The notes under the pieces were generated by a model. The model searched no databases. It was not told the origin of the DNA and saw nothing but the letters and a program-made list of their open reading frames with translations. 64,000 nucleotides of DNA from Corynebacterium maris DSM 45190. GTDB lineage: Bacteria > Actinomycetota > Actinomycetes > Mycobacteriales > Mycobacteriaceae. Every line of letters begins with the position of its first letter. The stretch's first letter is position 1. The position numbers and the translations under genes are program-made. Of the stretch, positions 16,313 through 24,810 are shown piece by piece. The stretch is from assembly GCF_000442645.1 (NCBI RefSeq), contig NC_021915.1:1860001-1924000 (forward strand), given 5' to 3'.

Positions 16313-17709
16313 TCCTCCGCGGCGGCCTCGGCCGCCAGCCACTCCTCCCACGCCAGCGAGTCCAGCGGGTCGGCGGGGACCAGGTCGGGGTCGTCGACGC
16401 GGAAGGTGCGCGTTATGCCCGGGCCGGTGGCGCGCGTTTCAAAGCGCACGGACATCACCCCTTTGCCGGTGCCCTGCACCCAGCCGTGGCCATGTTCGGG
16501 GTGATGGACGTCCTGGGTCGCCCGCCACCCCGCCGCGACGGCCATGCCGTCGGTTTCCGTGACCGTGACCGGGGCGGGCTCGGCGTGGTCGGACACGCCG
16601 GTCTCATAGTCGGTCTCCACGGGCTCCGGGCGCACGATCTGGCGGTCGAGTTCGGGAAAGAGCACGTTTTGCAGCGTCTCCTCCAGCCCGGAGTAGCTGA
16701 CCCCCACCAGTCGGATGGGGCCGACCTCGTCCGGGTAGCGCACCAGCCGGAAAGCGGTGGCCACCAGGGTGTCGGGGTCGTCGGTGGCATAACCCAGCGT
16801 CGCCGAGCGGGACTCGATGTGGAAATCCGCCATCCGTAGTTTCACGGTGACGGTTCGCGCCCCGCGGCCGTCTGTGAGCAGCCGACGGTGGGCGCCGGCG
16901 GCCGCGCGCCGCAGCGCCGCGTCCACCTCCGCCGGGGTCGTCAGATCCGCCGGGTAGGTGTGCTCGGAGGAGATCTGTTTGGCTTCCGCTCGCGGGGCGA
17001 CGGGACGATCGTCGACGCCGCGGGCCAGTTCCCACAGCGCCAGACCGTTCGCCCCGCCCAGGGAGATCTCCACCTCCCGTTCACTCAGCGCCGCCAGGTC
17101 GCCGATCGTCTCGATGCCGACCGCGGTCAGCTTCGCCTCCGTCACCGGGCCGACGCCCCACAAGTTGCTCACCGCCATGGGGTCGAGGATCTCCTGCTGG
17201 CGCTGCGCCGGAATCACGAACGTGCCGTCGGGCTTGGCCTCGTCGGAGGCGATTTTGGCGTATTGTTTGCCGGCGCCCGCCCCCACTGACGACGGCAGCC
17301 CCGTCACCGCGCGGATCTCGGCGCGCAGGCGTTCCGCCCACGCCCGCACCTCCTCGGCGTCGGCACCGACGAGCTCCTCCGGCTCCATGAACCCCTCGTC
17401 GATGGACAGCTGCTCCACCACCCCGACGCGGGAAGCGATGAGGGAAAACACCCGGCGGGAGGCCGCCGCATAGACCTCCTTGCGCGGGGCGACCACGACC
17501 GCCCGCGGGCCGACGAGGTTGAGCGCCCGGTAGGTGGGCATCGCCGAGTGCGCCCCGTAGGCGCGCGCTTCGTAGGAGGCCCCGGCGACTACGCCGCGAC
17601 CGGAGACCCCGCCGACGAGCACTGGGCGACCGCGCAGGGTGGGGCGGGTCAGTTGCTCGACGGAGGCGAAAAACGCGTCCATGTCGATGTGGAGGACCCA
17701 GCGTTGCAT
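16309..17709 (-). CDS. dinB: DNA polymerase IV, Y-family (DinB1 type)
   Basis: A 466-residue translesion polymerase. The palm motif IDMDAFFASVEQ is at the N-terminus, and the second catalytic acid pair is in LSIDEGFMEPEEL. The beta-clamp peptide QNVLF lies at about residues 347-351. A 115-residue C-terminal extension follows (GHGWVQGTGKGVMSVRFETR, then FRVDDPDL), as in mycobacterial DinB1 and longer than E. coli DinB (351). No LexA-like box is seen in the 24-nt gap upstream, so constitutive or neighbour-coupled expression is likely. It is convergent with ansA, sharing CTAG. Confidence 0.93.
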   Translation of the reverse strand: MQRWVLHIDMDAFFASVEQLTRPTLRGRPVLVGGVSGRGVVAGASYEARAYGAHSAMPTYRALNLVGPRAVVVAPRKEVYAAASRRVFSLIASRVGVVEQLSIDEGFMEPEELVGADAEEVRAWAERLRAEIRAVTGLPSSVGAGAGKQYAKIASDEAKPDGTFVIPAQRQQEILDPMAVSNLWGVGPVTEAKLTAVGIETIGDLAALSEREVEISLGGANGLALWELARGVDDRPVAPRAEAKQISSEHTYPADLTTPAEVDAALRRAAAGAHRRLLTDGRGARTVTVKLRMADFHIESRSATLGYATDDPDTLVATAFRLVRYPDEVGPIRLVGVSYSGLEETLQNVLFPELDRQIVRPEPVETDYETGVSDHAEPAPVTVTETDGMAVAAGWRATQDVHHPEHGHGWVQGTGKGVMSVRFETRATGPGITRTFRVDDPDLVPADPLDSLAWEEWLAAEAAAED

Positions 17710-17733
17710 GTCTTCCGAGTCTATCCGTTCGGG

Positions 17734-18585
17734 TCAGGGACGTTTGACCACCACGGCCACCACGACCAGGGCGATGCCGGCGACCTCGGCGAGGCTGAGC
17801 CATTGGCCCAGCGCCAGAGCGCCGACGATCGCCGCCACCACCGGCAGGATCGCCTGCAGCACGGCGAAGTAGGCGGGCCCGGCCATGCGCATGACCACCT
17901 GGTCCAGCGAGTACGGGACCACCGAGGAGAAAAAGCCCAGCCCCAGGGCCAGCAGCAAGATCGTGGTTCCTGCCATAGCCACGTCCTCCGGCCACAAAAC
18001 CACGACCAGCGGGATCGCCGCCACGGACGCCCAGGTGAAACCGACGGCCATGGATGTCCCGGAAGAACCTCCGGAACCGGCGATGCGGGAGCCGGTGACG
18101 ATGTAGGCGGCCCACATGGCGCCGGCCAGCAGGGCAAACAGCACGCCGGAGGCGGAATCCGCCCAGCTCGCCCCGGAAATGACGAGGACCCCGGCGGCGG
18201 CGAAGAATAAGGCCAGCCAGTCGCGCCCGCTGCGCGAGCCGACGGCGGCGATGAGGATGGGACCTAAGAATTCGACGGCGACGGCGGTGCCCAGCGGGAT
18301 GCGGGCGATGGCCTCGTAGAACGTCATGTTCATCGCCATCGTCGCCACGCCGTAGACGGCGGCGTTGCGGCCGGCGACGCCGAAGAAGTCGCGGGGCCGC
18401 GGGCGGAAGATCGCCAGCAGGACCAGCGCGCCGGCGGAGATGCGCAGCCAGGCCACGACGGTGGGCGGCAAGACGTCGAAAAGCCCGACGGCCAGGGCCG
18501 CGCCGAGGTACATCGACACGCCGGAGCCGACGAGCAGGGACGGGGACAGCAGCCGGGTGCGCCAGGAGTCAGGTGTGGTGTTCAT
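17734..18585 (-). CDS. EamA/DMT family exporter
   Basis: A 283-residue inner-membrane protein with ten hydrophobic helices in two EamA repeats. Recognisable segments are LLVGSGVSMYLGAALAVGLF, VVAWLRISAGALVLL and NMTFYEAIARIPLGTAVAVE, and the second repeat has PYSLDQVVMRMAGPAYFAVL. This pattern is close to RhtA-type threonine/homoserine exporters, but substrate assignment is not secure. ATG 18585 is used. It lies 24 nt upstream of dinB on the same strand and is divergent from the small gene at 18614. Confidence 0.85.
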   Translation of the reverse strand: MNTTPDSWRTRLLSPSLLVGSGVSMYLGAALAVGLFDVLPPTVVAWLRISAGALVLLAIFRPRPRDFFGVAGRNAAVYGVATMAMNMTFYEAIARIPLGTAVAVEFLGPILIAAVGSRSGRDWLALFFAAAGVLVISGASWADSASGVLFALLAGAMWAAYIVTGSRIAGSGGSSGTSMAVGFTWASVAAIPLVVVLWPEDVAMAGTTILLLALGLGFFSSVVPYSLDQVVMRMAGPAYFAVLQAILPVVAAIVGALALGQWLSLAEVAGIALVVVAVVVKRP

Positions 18586-18613
18586 GGGATCTTCCCGTTA
18601 GGCTACCCCGAAC

Positions 18614-18979
18614 ATGGCCTACGACATTGTTCTCCTCGACCCGGCGCAGGTCCCCACCGACGCCGCGGAATTCCAGGCGTGGTTTCACGCCTGCCTGCTG
18701 CGCCCGGCCCCTGCGGCGGAGGCTCACCTGCCGCTGGCGGCGGTGGCCGAGACACTGCCGGGCGACTGCCTCGTCGACGTCGACCACATCGCGGTCTGCC
18801 TGCCGTGGGCCGGACTGCAGGACAACCTCGACGACATCAAGCTTATCGCCGCGCACCACGGCCTCGCGGTCTACGACCACTCAGGCTCGGGGCGGTTGAG
18901 CATGCCCAGCACCTCCCCGGTGCTGCGGGCGCTCGAGGCCCGCGGCACCGGTCAGGCCTGCCGTACCCGCGGCAGTTAG
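18614..18979 (+). CDS. Conserved-looking hypothetical protein
   Basis: A 121-residue acidic soluble protein starting MAYDIVLLDPAQVPTDAAEF. No domain is recognised; there is no signal peptide or membrane helix. Three cysteines are spread out (HACLL, GDCLVDVDH, VCLPW). It is real rather than spurious, because it fills the space between the divergent EamA gene and convergent ileS exactly and its codon use matches its neighbours. Its TAG stop overlaps the ileS TAA stop in TTAG (18976-18979). Function unknown. Confidence 0.6.
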   Translation: MAYDIVLLDPAQVPTDAAEFQAWFHACLLRPAPAAEAHLPLAAVAETLPGDCLVDVDHIAVCLPWAGLQDNLDDIKLIAAHHGLAVYDHSGSGRLSMPSTSPVLRALEARGTGQACRTRGS

Positions 18980-21900
18980 GACTGCTTGACGACGCTCGCC
19001 TGCACGCCCTTGACCACCTGGTGGGCGGTGCCCTCGGTGATCTCGTCGACGGTGACGGTGAAGCCGGTGGACAGGGTTTCCGCGGCGATGTGCTCCGCGT
19101 GGCGCTCGGCCCAGTCCTTCTTGTCGGCCGGAACGGACAGCACCGTGGCGATCCGGTCGGAGACCGCGAAGTCCTCCGCCTTACGCGCGTCCTGCAGGCC
19201 GCGGATGACGTCCGCCGCCCAGCCCTCGGCTTCGAGCTCCTCGGTGACGGTCATGTCGAGCACGACCAGGCCGCCCAGGCCGTCGATGGCCGCCGTGGAG
19301 GCCGGGTCGGCCGCCACGAGACGCTCGGTGAACTCGCCGTCGTTGAGCTCGATGCCGCCGGCCACCACCGTCTCACCCTCGCGCTGGTAGTCGCCGGACT
19401 TCACGGCCTTGATCACGGTCTGGACGTCGCGGCCCAGCCGCGGTCCCGCGACCTTGGCGTTGACCACGACCTCGAAGGTGCCTACCGCGTCGACGTCGTC
19501 GGTGAGGGTGACCTCCTTGACGTTGACCTCGTCGCGGATGACCGCGGTGAACGGCTCCAACTGCGCGGAATCGTCCAGCGCCACGGTCAACCCCGGCAGC
19601 GGCAGGCGGTTGCGCAGCTTATTCGACTTGCGCACCGAGGACGCCGCCGAGCACACCCCGCGCACCGCGTCCATCGCGGACACCAGCTGGGCGTCGGCCG
19701 GAATCTTCGCCGCGTCCGGGAAGTCCGTCAGGTGCACCGAGCGGCCGCCGGTCAGGGCGCGCCAGATGACCTCGGTGACGTACGGCAGCAGCGGCGCCAC
19801 GGTGCGGGTGAGCACCTCCAGGACCGTGTACAACGTGTTGAAGGCCTCCGGGTGCTCCTCCTGGCCCGCCCAGAAACGGTCGCGGGAACGTCGCACGTAC
19901 CAGTTGGTCAGCACGTCGGCGAACAGGCGCACCTCTTCGGTGGCCGCCGCGATGTCGGTGCCGTCCAAACTCTTTTCCACGGATTCGACCAGGTCATGCA
20001 GCTTCGCCAGGATGTAGCGGTCCAGCACGTCCTCGGAGTCGAAGGAGAACTCCGCCTCCTGCGAGGCGTAGAGCTGCAGGAAGGTGTACGCGTTCCAGAT
20101 CGGCAGAATCGCCTGGCGCACGCCCTCGCGGATGCCCTGCTCCGTGACGATCAGGTTGCCGCCGCGCAGGATCGGCGAGCTCATCAAGAACCAGCGCATC
20201 GCGTCTGAGCCGTCGCGGTCGAAGACCTCGTTGACGTTCGGGTAGTTGCCCTTGGACTTCGACATCTTCTGCCCGTCGTCGCCGAGCACGATGCCGTGGG
20301 CGACGACCTTCTTGAACGCCGGGCGGTCGAACAGCGCCACCGACAGCACGTGCAGCAGGTAGAACCAGCCGCGGGTCTGGCCGATGTACTCGACGATGAA
20401 GTCCGCCGGGTGGTGGGACTCGAAGAACTCCTTGTTCTCGAAGGGGTAGTGGAACTGCGCGAACGGCATCGCGCCGGAGTCGAACCACACGTCGAGGACG
20501 TCCGTGACGCGCCGCATGGTGGACTTGCCGGTCGGGTCGTCCGGGTTCGGACGGGTCAGCTCGTCGATGTACGGGCGGTGCAGCGACTCGGGGCGCACCC
20601 CGAAGTCGGCCTCCAGCTCGTCCAGGGAGCCGTAGACGTCGATGCGCGGGTAGTTCTCGTCGTCGGAGACCCACGCGGGGATCGGCGATCCCCAGTAGCG
20701 GGTACGCGAGATGTTCCAGTCGCGGGCGTTTTCCAGCCACTTGCCGAACTGCCCGTCGCGCACGTGCCCCGGCAACCACTCGATGCCCTCGTGGTTGAGC
20801 TCGACCATGCGGTCGCGGATCTTGGTCACGTCGACGAACCACGACGGCAGCGCCATGTAGATCAGCGGCTCGCCGGAACGCCAGGAGTGCGGGTAGGAGT
20901 GCTCGATGGTCTGGTGGCGCAGCACCCGGCCGGCGGACTTCAGGTCCTTGATGATGTCCTTGTTCGCGTCGAAGACCAGCTGGCCCTCGTACGGCGGCAC
21001 CAAGGAGGTGAACTGGCCGTCCATGTCCACCGGGATCACCAGCTCGATGCCGTAGTCCTTGCAGCTCTCCATGTCCTCTTCACCGAAGGCCGGGGCCTGG
21101 TGGACGATGCCCGTGCCGTCCTCGGTGGTGACGTAGTCGGCCACGATGATCTGGAAGGAGTTCGGGTTGTCGGCGAAGAAGTCGAAGACCGGCTCGTAGA
21201 CCAGGCCCTCCAGCTCCGCGCCGGCAAACGTCGCGACGACCTCGCGCTCCTCCCCCAGCTCCTTGGCGTAGGCGCCGACCAGCGGCTCCGCCAGGATGAG
21301 GTGGCTGCCCGCGAACTCGGCCTCGGAGGAGTCCGCGCCGACCTTGACCACGGCGTAGGTGACCTCCGGGTGCACCGCCAGCGCCAGGTTCGACGGCAGG
21401 GTCCAGGGGGTGGTCGTCCACGCCAGGGCGGCGGTCTCCGCCAGCACCGGGTTATCGGCAAGGGTCTTCTCCCCGGCCGTGCCCTCCCGGGCGCCGGTGA
21501 GCGGCAGCGTGACCGTCAGCGTCGGGTCTTGGCGCATCTTGTAGGAGTCGTCGAGGCGGGTCTCCTGGTTCGACAGCGGGGTGTGCTCCGCCCACGAGTA
21601 CGGCAGCACCCGGAAGCCCTGGTAGACCAGGCCCTTGTCGTAGAGCTGCTTGAACGCCCAGATGACGGACTCCATGTAGCTCAAGTCCATCGTCTTGTAG
21701 CCGTTGTCGAAGTCCACCCAGCGCGCCTGACGGGTGACGTACTCCTTCCACTCCTCCGTGTACTTCAGCACGGAGGTGGCGCAGTACTCGTTGAACTTCG
21801 CCAGGCCCATCTCCTCGATCTGGCCTTTGTCGGTGATGCCCAGCTGCTTTTCCGCCTCCAGCTCCGCGGGCAGGCCGTGGGTGTCCCAGCCGAACACGCG

Positions 21901-22188
21901 CGGCACGTGGTAACCGGCCATGGTGCGGTAGCGCGGGATGATGTCCTTGACGTAACCGGTGAGCAGGTGGCCGTAGTGCGGCAGCCCGTTGGCGAAAGGC
22001 GGGCCGTCGTAGAAGACGTACTCCTCGTTGCCTTCCCGGTTCTTCAACGACGCCTGGAAAGTATCGTCTTCCTGCCAGTACCGCAGGACCTGCTCCTCCA
22101 TCTGCGGGAAGCGGGAGGAGCCGCCGGTCATGTCGACCTTGGGGTAGGCGCTGCCTACTGCTCCGGTGGTGTTTTGCGCGTCAGTCAT
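18976..22188 (-). CDS. ileS: Isoleucyl-tRNA synthetase, type 2
   Basis: A 1070-residue class I synthetase charging tRNA-Ile. The HIGH-type signature is HYGH in ANGLPHYGHLLTGYVKD, and KMSKS is in DGQKMSKSKGNYPNVNEVFD. The CP1 editing domain (about 200-420) includes WTTTPWTLPSNLALAVHPE. Length and the HYGH form place it in the eukaryote-like type 2 IleS group, which is common in actinobacteria and usually less sensitive to mupirocin than type 1. ATG 22188 has GAAGGAAG upstream. A translational T-box leader precedes it. The 376-nt gap to wag31 holds the T-box and the wag31 terminator, so ileS is probably its own transcription unit. Confidence 0.97.
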   Translation of the reverse strand: MTDAQNTTGAVGSAYPKVDMTGGSSRFPQMEEQVLRYWQEDDTFQASLKNREGNEEYVFYDGPPFANGLPHYGHLLTGYVKDIIPRYRTMAGYHVPRVFGWDTHGLPAELEAEKQLGITDKGQIEEMGLAKFNEYCATSVLKYTEEWKEYVTRQARWVDFDNGYKTMDLSYMESVIWAFKQLYDKGLVYQGFRVLPYSWAEHTPLSNQETRLDDSYKMRQDPTLTVTLPLTGAREGTAGEKTLADNPVLAETAALAWTTTPWTLPSNLALAVHPEVTYAVVKVGADSSEAEFAGSHLILAEPLVGAYAKELGEEREVVATFAGAELEGLVYEPVFDFFADNPNSFQIIVADYVTTEDGTGIVHQAPAFGEEDMESCKDYGIELVIPVDMDGQFTSLVPPYEGQLVFDANKDIIKDLKSAGRVLRHQTIEHSYPHSWRSGEPLIYMALPSWFVDVTKIRDRMVELNHEGIEWLPGHVRDGQFGKWLENARDWNISRTRYWGSPIPAWVSDDENYPRIDVYGSLDELEADFGVRPESLHRPYIDELTRPNPDDPTGKSTMRRVTDVLDVWFDSGAMPFAQFHYPFENKEFFESHHPADFIVEYIGQTRGWFYLLHVLSVALFDRPAFKKVVAHGIVLGDDGQKMSKSKGNYPNVNEVFDRDGSDAMRWFLMSSPILRGGNLIVTEQGIREGVRQAILPIWNAYTFLQLYASQEAEFSFDSEDVLDRYILAKLHDLVESVEKSLDGTDIAAATEEVRLFADVLTNWYVRRSRDRFWAGQEEHPEAFNTLYTVLEVLTRTVAPLLPYVTEVIWRALTGGRSVHLTDFPDAAKIPADAQLVSAMDAVRGVCSAASSVRKSNKLRNRLPLPGLTVALDDSAQLEPFTAVIRDEVNVKEVTLTDDVDAVGTFEVVVNAKVAGPRLGRDVQTVIKAVKSGDYQREGETVVAGGIELNDGEFTERLVAADPASTAAIDGLGGLVVLDMTVTEELEAEGWAADVIRGLQDARKAEDFAVSDRIATVLSVPADKKDWAERHAEHIAAETLSTGFTVTVDEITEGTAHQVVKGVQASVVKQS

Positions 22189-22204
22189 TTAAGCGAAATC
22201 TTCC

Positions 22205-22436
22205 TTCACGTGCACAACGGGAATGGTTGGGGCCAATCGTCGCGGGGACGCCGGCCCGGGGACAGTGCCCCGAATCTGCGCGGTACCACCCCGCTTGAGC
22301 AACGTCCCCGTGGCCGGAGACCGCTCCGCTTCGTTGTGTGGTGAAGGTGTGTGACGGTCCCACCCGTCCGGTTCTACTGGGCCGCGGCCAGGCCGCGCCG
22401 TTCTTCCGGAAGCTCCCCGGTGATGGCCGGATCAGC
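22205..22436 (-). promoter_or_regulatory. T-box riboswitch controlling ileS (Ile specifier ATC)
   Basis: The minus strand carries the T-box sequence GGGGTGGTACCGCG (22279-22292), matching the consensus AGGGUGGNACCGCG apart from the first base. Upstream is a short Stem I of the actinobacterial ileS type (GATCCGGCCATCACCGGGG) with the Ile codon ATC at 22422-22424 in the loop. CGGGGACG (22303-22310) can pair with CGTCCCCG (22243-22250), enclosing the T-box bulge as the antisequestrator. The ribosome binding site of ileS lies just downstream and no T-run terminator is present, so control is by translation initiation. Uncharged tRNA-Ile binding would favour translation. Confidence 0.92.
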
Positions 22437-22507
22437 GCTTGTCTGTGCCCATCATAACCCCACCGCCTCCTCCTTGGCCCAACCGGGCGCGAAGAGCCGG
22501 GAAAAGC

Positions 22508-22551
22508 ATGACGCTCCCCGGCTGACCGGAGGGCGGTCAGCGAGGGAGCGT
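22508..22551 (-). terminator. Terminator after wag31
   Basis: Nested stem: ACGCTCCC/GGGAGCGT outside and GCTGACCG/CGGTCAGC inside, separated by a 2x2 mismatch, with loop GAGGG. Read on the minus strand it is followed by CATGCTTTTCCC, giving a TTTT tract. It begins 14 nt after the wag31 stop. Confidence 0.8.
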
Positions 22552-22564
22552 GGTGGCTGCGGCG

Positions 22565-23647
22565 TTACTGAGTGTTGCTGTTGCTCGGGTCCGCGTTCGG
22601 TGCGGAGGAGCCGCGCGACTCGAGTTCGTCGAGCTGGGACTGCAGCAGCGTCTGGAGACGGGTGCGGTATTCCTTCTCGAAGGTGCGCAGTTCGGCGATG
22701 CGCTGCTCCAGCGCGGTCTGCTGCTGCTTTACCGTGTTCATGATCTCGGCGTGCTTGCGCTCGGCGTCGGCCTGCAGGGACGCGGCCTTCTCCTCGGCCT
22801 GCTTGATCTGGGCCTCGGCGCGGGCGTTGGCCTGCGAGGTTGTTTCCTCGGCCTTGCGGTGCGCCTCAGACGTCGTCTGCTCCGCCTGCTTCTGCGCCTG
22901 CGTCGTGGTCTCTTCGGCCTTGCGCTGCGCCTCGGAGGTGACCTGGTCGGCCTGCTTCTGCGCCTGCGAGGTGGTTTCCTCGGCCTTGCGCTGCGCCTCA
23001 GACGTCGTCTGCTCCGCCTGCTTACGGGCGTTCTCCAGCTGGCTACGCGACTGGGTGTCGGCGTCGGTGAGCTGCTTCTCCGCGGACGTGCGGGCCTCAT
23101 CCAGCATGGAGCGGGACTCGGCCTGCGCCTCGGAGGTCAGACGGTCCGCCATCTCCTGGGCCAGGCCCAGAACCTTGGCGGCCTGCATGTGGGTGTCCAC
23201 GTTCGCGGCGCCGGAGGCCGCTGCAGCGGGAGCGGCGGCCGGAGCCGGAGCCGGGGCCTTGCTCTGCTGTGCGGAAGCGCGCTGCGCCTCATCGGCGGCC
23301 TTGCGCGCCTTCTCCGCGTCGGCCTTGGCGGACTTGGCCTCTGCCTCGGCCTTCTCCGTGGAACGCTTGGCGTCGGCGAGCTTGGCCTCGTACTCGCCAC
23401 GCAGCTTCGCCTCGACCTCGCGGCGCAGCTCAGCCTCATCGACCTTGGAGTCGGAGTCCTGCGACTTCGCGGCGTCGGCGCCGGCGCCAGCGCCGGCCCG
23501 CAGCTTCTCATTGTCATCAATGAGCTGCGCAAGCGTGTCTTCCACGAGGTCGAGGAACTGGTCGACCTCGTCCTCGTTGTAGCCTCGCTTGCCGATCGGC
23601 GGCTTACTGAAAGCGACATTGTGCACGTCAGCTGGTGTCAGCGGCAT
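22565..23647 (-). CDS. wag31: DivIVA-family polar growth protein Wag31
   Basis: A 360-residue cytoplasmic scaffold that marks curved membranes and directs apical wall growth in corynebacteria. The N-terminal DivIVA domain (about 1-50) has MPLTPADVHNVAFSKPPIGK and YNEDEVDQFLDLVEDTL; a hydrophobic residue in the early loop contacts membrane. Then come an Ala/Lys-rich coiled coil, an Ala/Pro linker (about 131-148), a second coiled coil with six 11-residue repeats (215-280), and a Ser/Asn-rich tail. ATG 23647 is chosen because AAGGGAA lies upstream and it starts the DivIVA domain; the frame continues 12 codons further. Phosphorylation by a PknA/B-type kinase is expected from mycobacterial homologues. 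Confidence 0.95.
   Translation of the reverse strand: MPLTPADVHNVAFSKPPIGKRGYNEDEVDQFLDLVEDTLAQLIDDNEKLRAGAGAGADAAKSQDSDSKVDEAELRREVEAKLRGEYEAKLADAKRSTEKAEAEAKSAKADAEKARKAADEAQRASAQQSKAPAPAPAAAPAAAASGAANVDTHMQAAKVLGLAQEMADRLTSEAQAESRSMLDEARTSAEKQLTDADTQSRSQLENARKQAEQTTSEAQRKAEETTSQAQKQADQVTSEAQRKAEETTTQAQKQAEQTTSEAHRKAEETTSQANARAEAQIKQAEEKAASLQADAERKHAEIMNTVKQQQTALEQRIAELRTFEKEYRTRLQTLLQSQLDELESRGSSAPNADPSNSNTQ
22808..23005 (-). repeat. Six tandem 11-residue (33-nt) repeats inside wag31
   Basis: Codons 215-280 read as six consecutive 11-mers: TSEAQRKAEET, TSQAQKQADQV, TSEAQRKAEET, TTQAQKQAEQT, TSEAHRKAEET and TSQANARAEAQ. They alternate in two forms, so the DNA repeats with a 66-nt period. 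An 11-residue period is the hendecad coiled-coil pattern, which gives a nearly straight, slightly right-handed superhelix rather than a normal heptad coil. Confidence 0.85.
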
Positions 23648-23855
23648 TCGCGTTCCCTTCGAGTCTGTATCCGTCCATGCCACCCTAGCGGGTGAGGTGG
23701 GGTTGTGTGCGGAGACACGACCCCACCGGAGACATTTCTATTCATAATACCGGTTGTTTCCACCAAGTGTAGCGGTAGGCGGCGCACTTTTTCCGGCGGG
23801 GTCGGCCTGAACCCCTGGCCGGGGTCGACCCTTTTCACTACTGTCCGCGCAGCGG

Positions 23856-24146
23856 TCAGAAGAACACGACCTGCGTGATGATGAGCAGGATCTGGAGGAT
23901 GAAAAACAACACCAGAACACTGAGATCCAGGGATACTCCCCCCATGCGCAGGGGAGGAATCCACCTGCGCAGCATCCGCACCGGCGGATCCGTCAGCACG
24001 AAAATGGGTTCCGCCACCATCATGAACCACCGCGGGGGTGAGAATGAGCGGGAGAAGGCCTGAATCATTTCGGTGATCAGGCGCGCGATGAGGATCAGGA
24101 TGAGGATATTCAGAACGATGTACAAGAGAGCGCCGATGAGTGTCAC
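23856..24146 (-). CDS. YggT family membrane protein
   Basis: A 96-residue inner-membrane protein with two or three hydrophobic helices: IGALLYIVLNILILILIARL at the N-terminus and a C-terminal helix VLVLFFILQILLIITQVVFF. The typical central motif is EPIFVLTDPPVRMLRRWIPP. It starts at GTG 24146. YggT proteins are linked to osmotic tolerance in some bacteria and lie next to sepF in Gram-positive division clusters; the molecular role is unknown. The 208-nt gap downstream to wag31 contains a plausible wag31 promoter region (TATTAT at about 23741-23746 on the minus strand). Confidence 0.9.
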   Translation of the reverse strand: MTLIGALLYIVLNILILILIARLITEMIQAFSRSFSPPRWFMMVAEPIFVLTDPPVRMLRRWIPPLRMGGVSLDLSVLVLFFILQILLIITQVVFF

Positions 24147-24240
24147 CCTGAAAATCCTAACTTATATCGAGGCCGGAACAACCAACGCCCTGATCCACGA
24201 CCGCGCCAGAGCGTGGAAAACGGCCGGATGCGGGAAGAAA

Positions 24241-24738
24241 CTACCGCAGCCCGGCTGCGTGACGCAGTTCGTTCATCGGGGTGTCGTCGTCCTCTGGAAC
24301 GAGCGCGAAGACGCGACGGTCGTTGTCGACGCCCTTGGACAGGTTGCGCATCTGGCCGCGGGAGGCGAAGCACAGGCCGGCGGCGAAATCAATGATCCGC
24401 TTGGCCACGGCATGGTCGGTGCCCGTGATCTCGAAGATGACGATGTCGCCGTCCCGGAACGGCTCCCCGATCTCGGTGGCGTCCGCGTAGCTCGCCGGGG
24501 CGACCTTGACGATCATCGGGGTGTACTTCGGGGCGGAGCGGGCCACCGGAGCGGGCGCGGGGGCCGGCGCCTGCGGCTCGGGCGTGTAAGGTTCACGTGG
24601 CTCACGCTCATACCGTGGCGCGTACGCGGCGGCCCCGTCATCGCCGTAGCGGGGCTCGTCGTAGTAAGCGTCGTCGCGGACATCGTCCTCGGTGGGCGCG
24701 AGGCCAAAGAATTCTTTGACGCCTCGGGTAAATGACAT
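24241..24738 (-). CDS. sepF: Cell division protein SepF
   Basis: A 165-residue FtsZ-membrane tether. The N-terminal amphipathic helix is MSFTRGVKEFFGLAPTEDD, a disordered acidic/proline region runs to about residue 68, and the globular SepF domain follows (YTPMIVKVAPASYADATEIG, then FAAGLCFASRGQMRNLSKG, RRVFALVPED). Actinobacteria without ftsA use SepF as the main FtsZ anchor, and no ftsA is present in this cluster. ATG 24738 is preceded by AGGGAGAG. It is near ftsZ in the same operon direction. Confidence 0.94.
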   Translation of the reverse strand: MSFTRGVKEFFGLAPTEDDVRDDAYYDEPRYGDDGAAAYAPRYEREPREPYTPEPQAPAPAPAPVARSAPKYTPMIVKVAPASYADATEIGEPFRDGDIVIFEITGTDHAVAKRIIDFAAGLCFASRGQMRNLSKGVDNDRRVFALVPEDDDTPMNELRHAAGLR

Positions 24739-24810
24739 CTTCTCTCCCTTACAGTGTGGCTGGACCCGACCGTTTAACTGGCCTGACCTGCAGAAGGTGA
24801 CCTAATGAAC

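Noticed and set aside
20296..22344. A long plus-strand open frame opposite ileS, extending into the T-box
   Set aside because: It is antisense to ileS and low-complexity in Val/Leu/Arg/Gly; the T-box explains the upstream conserved sequence.
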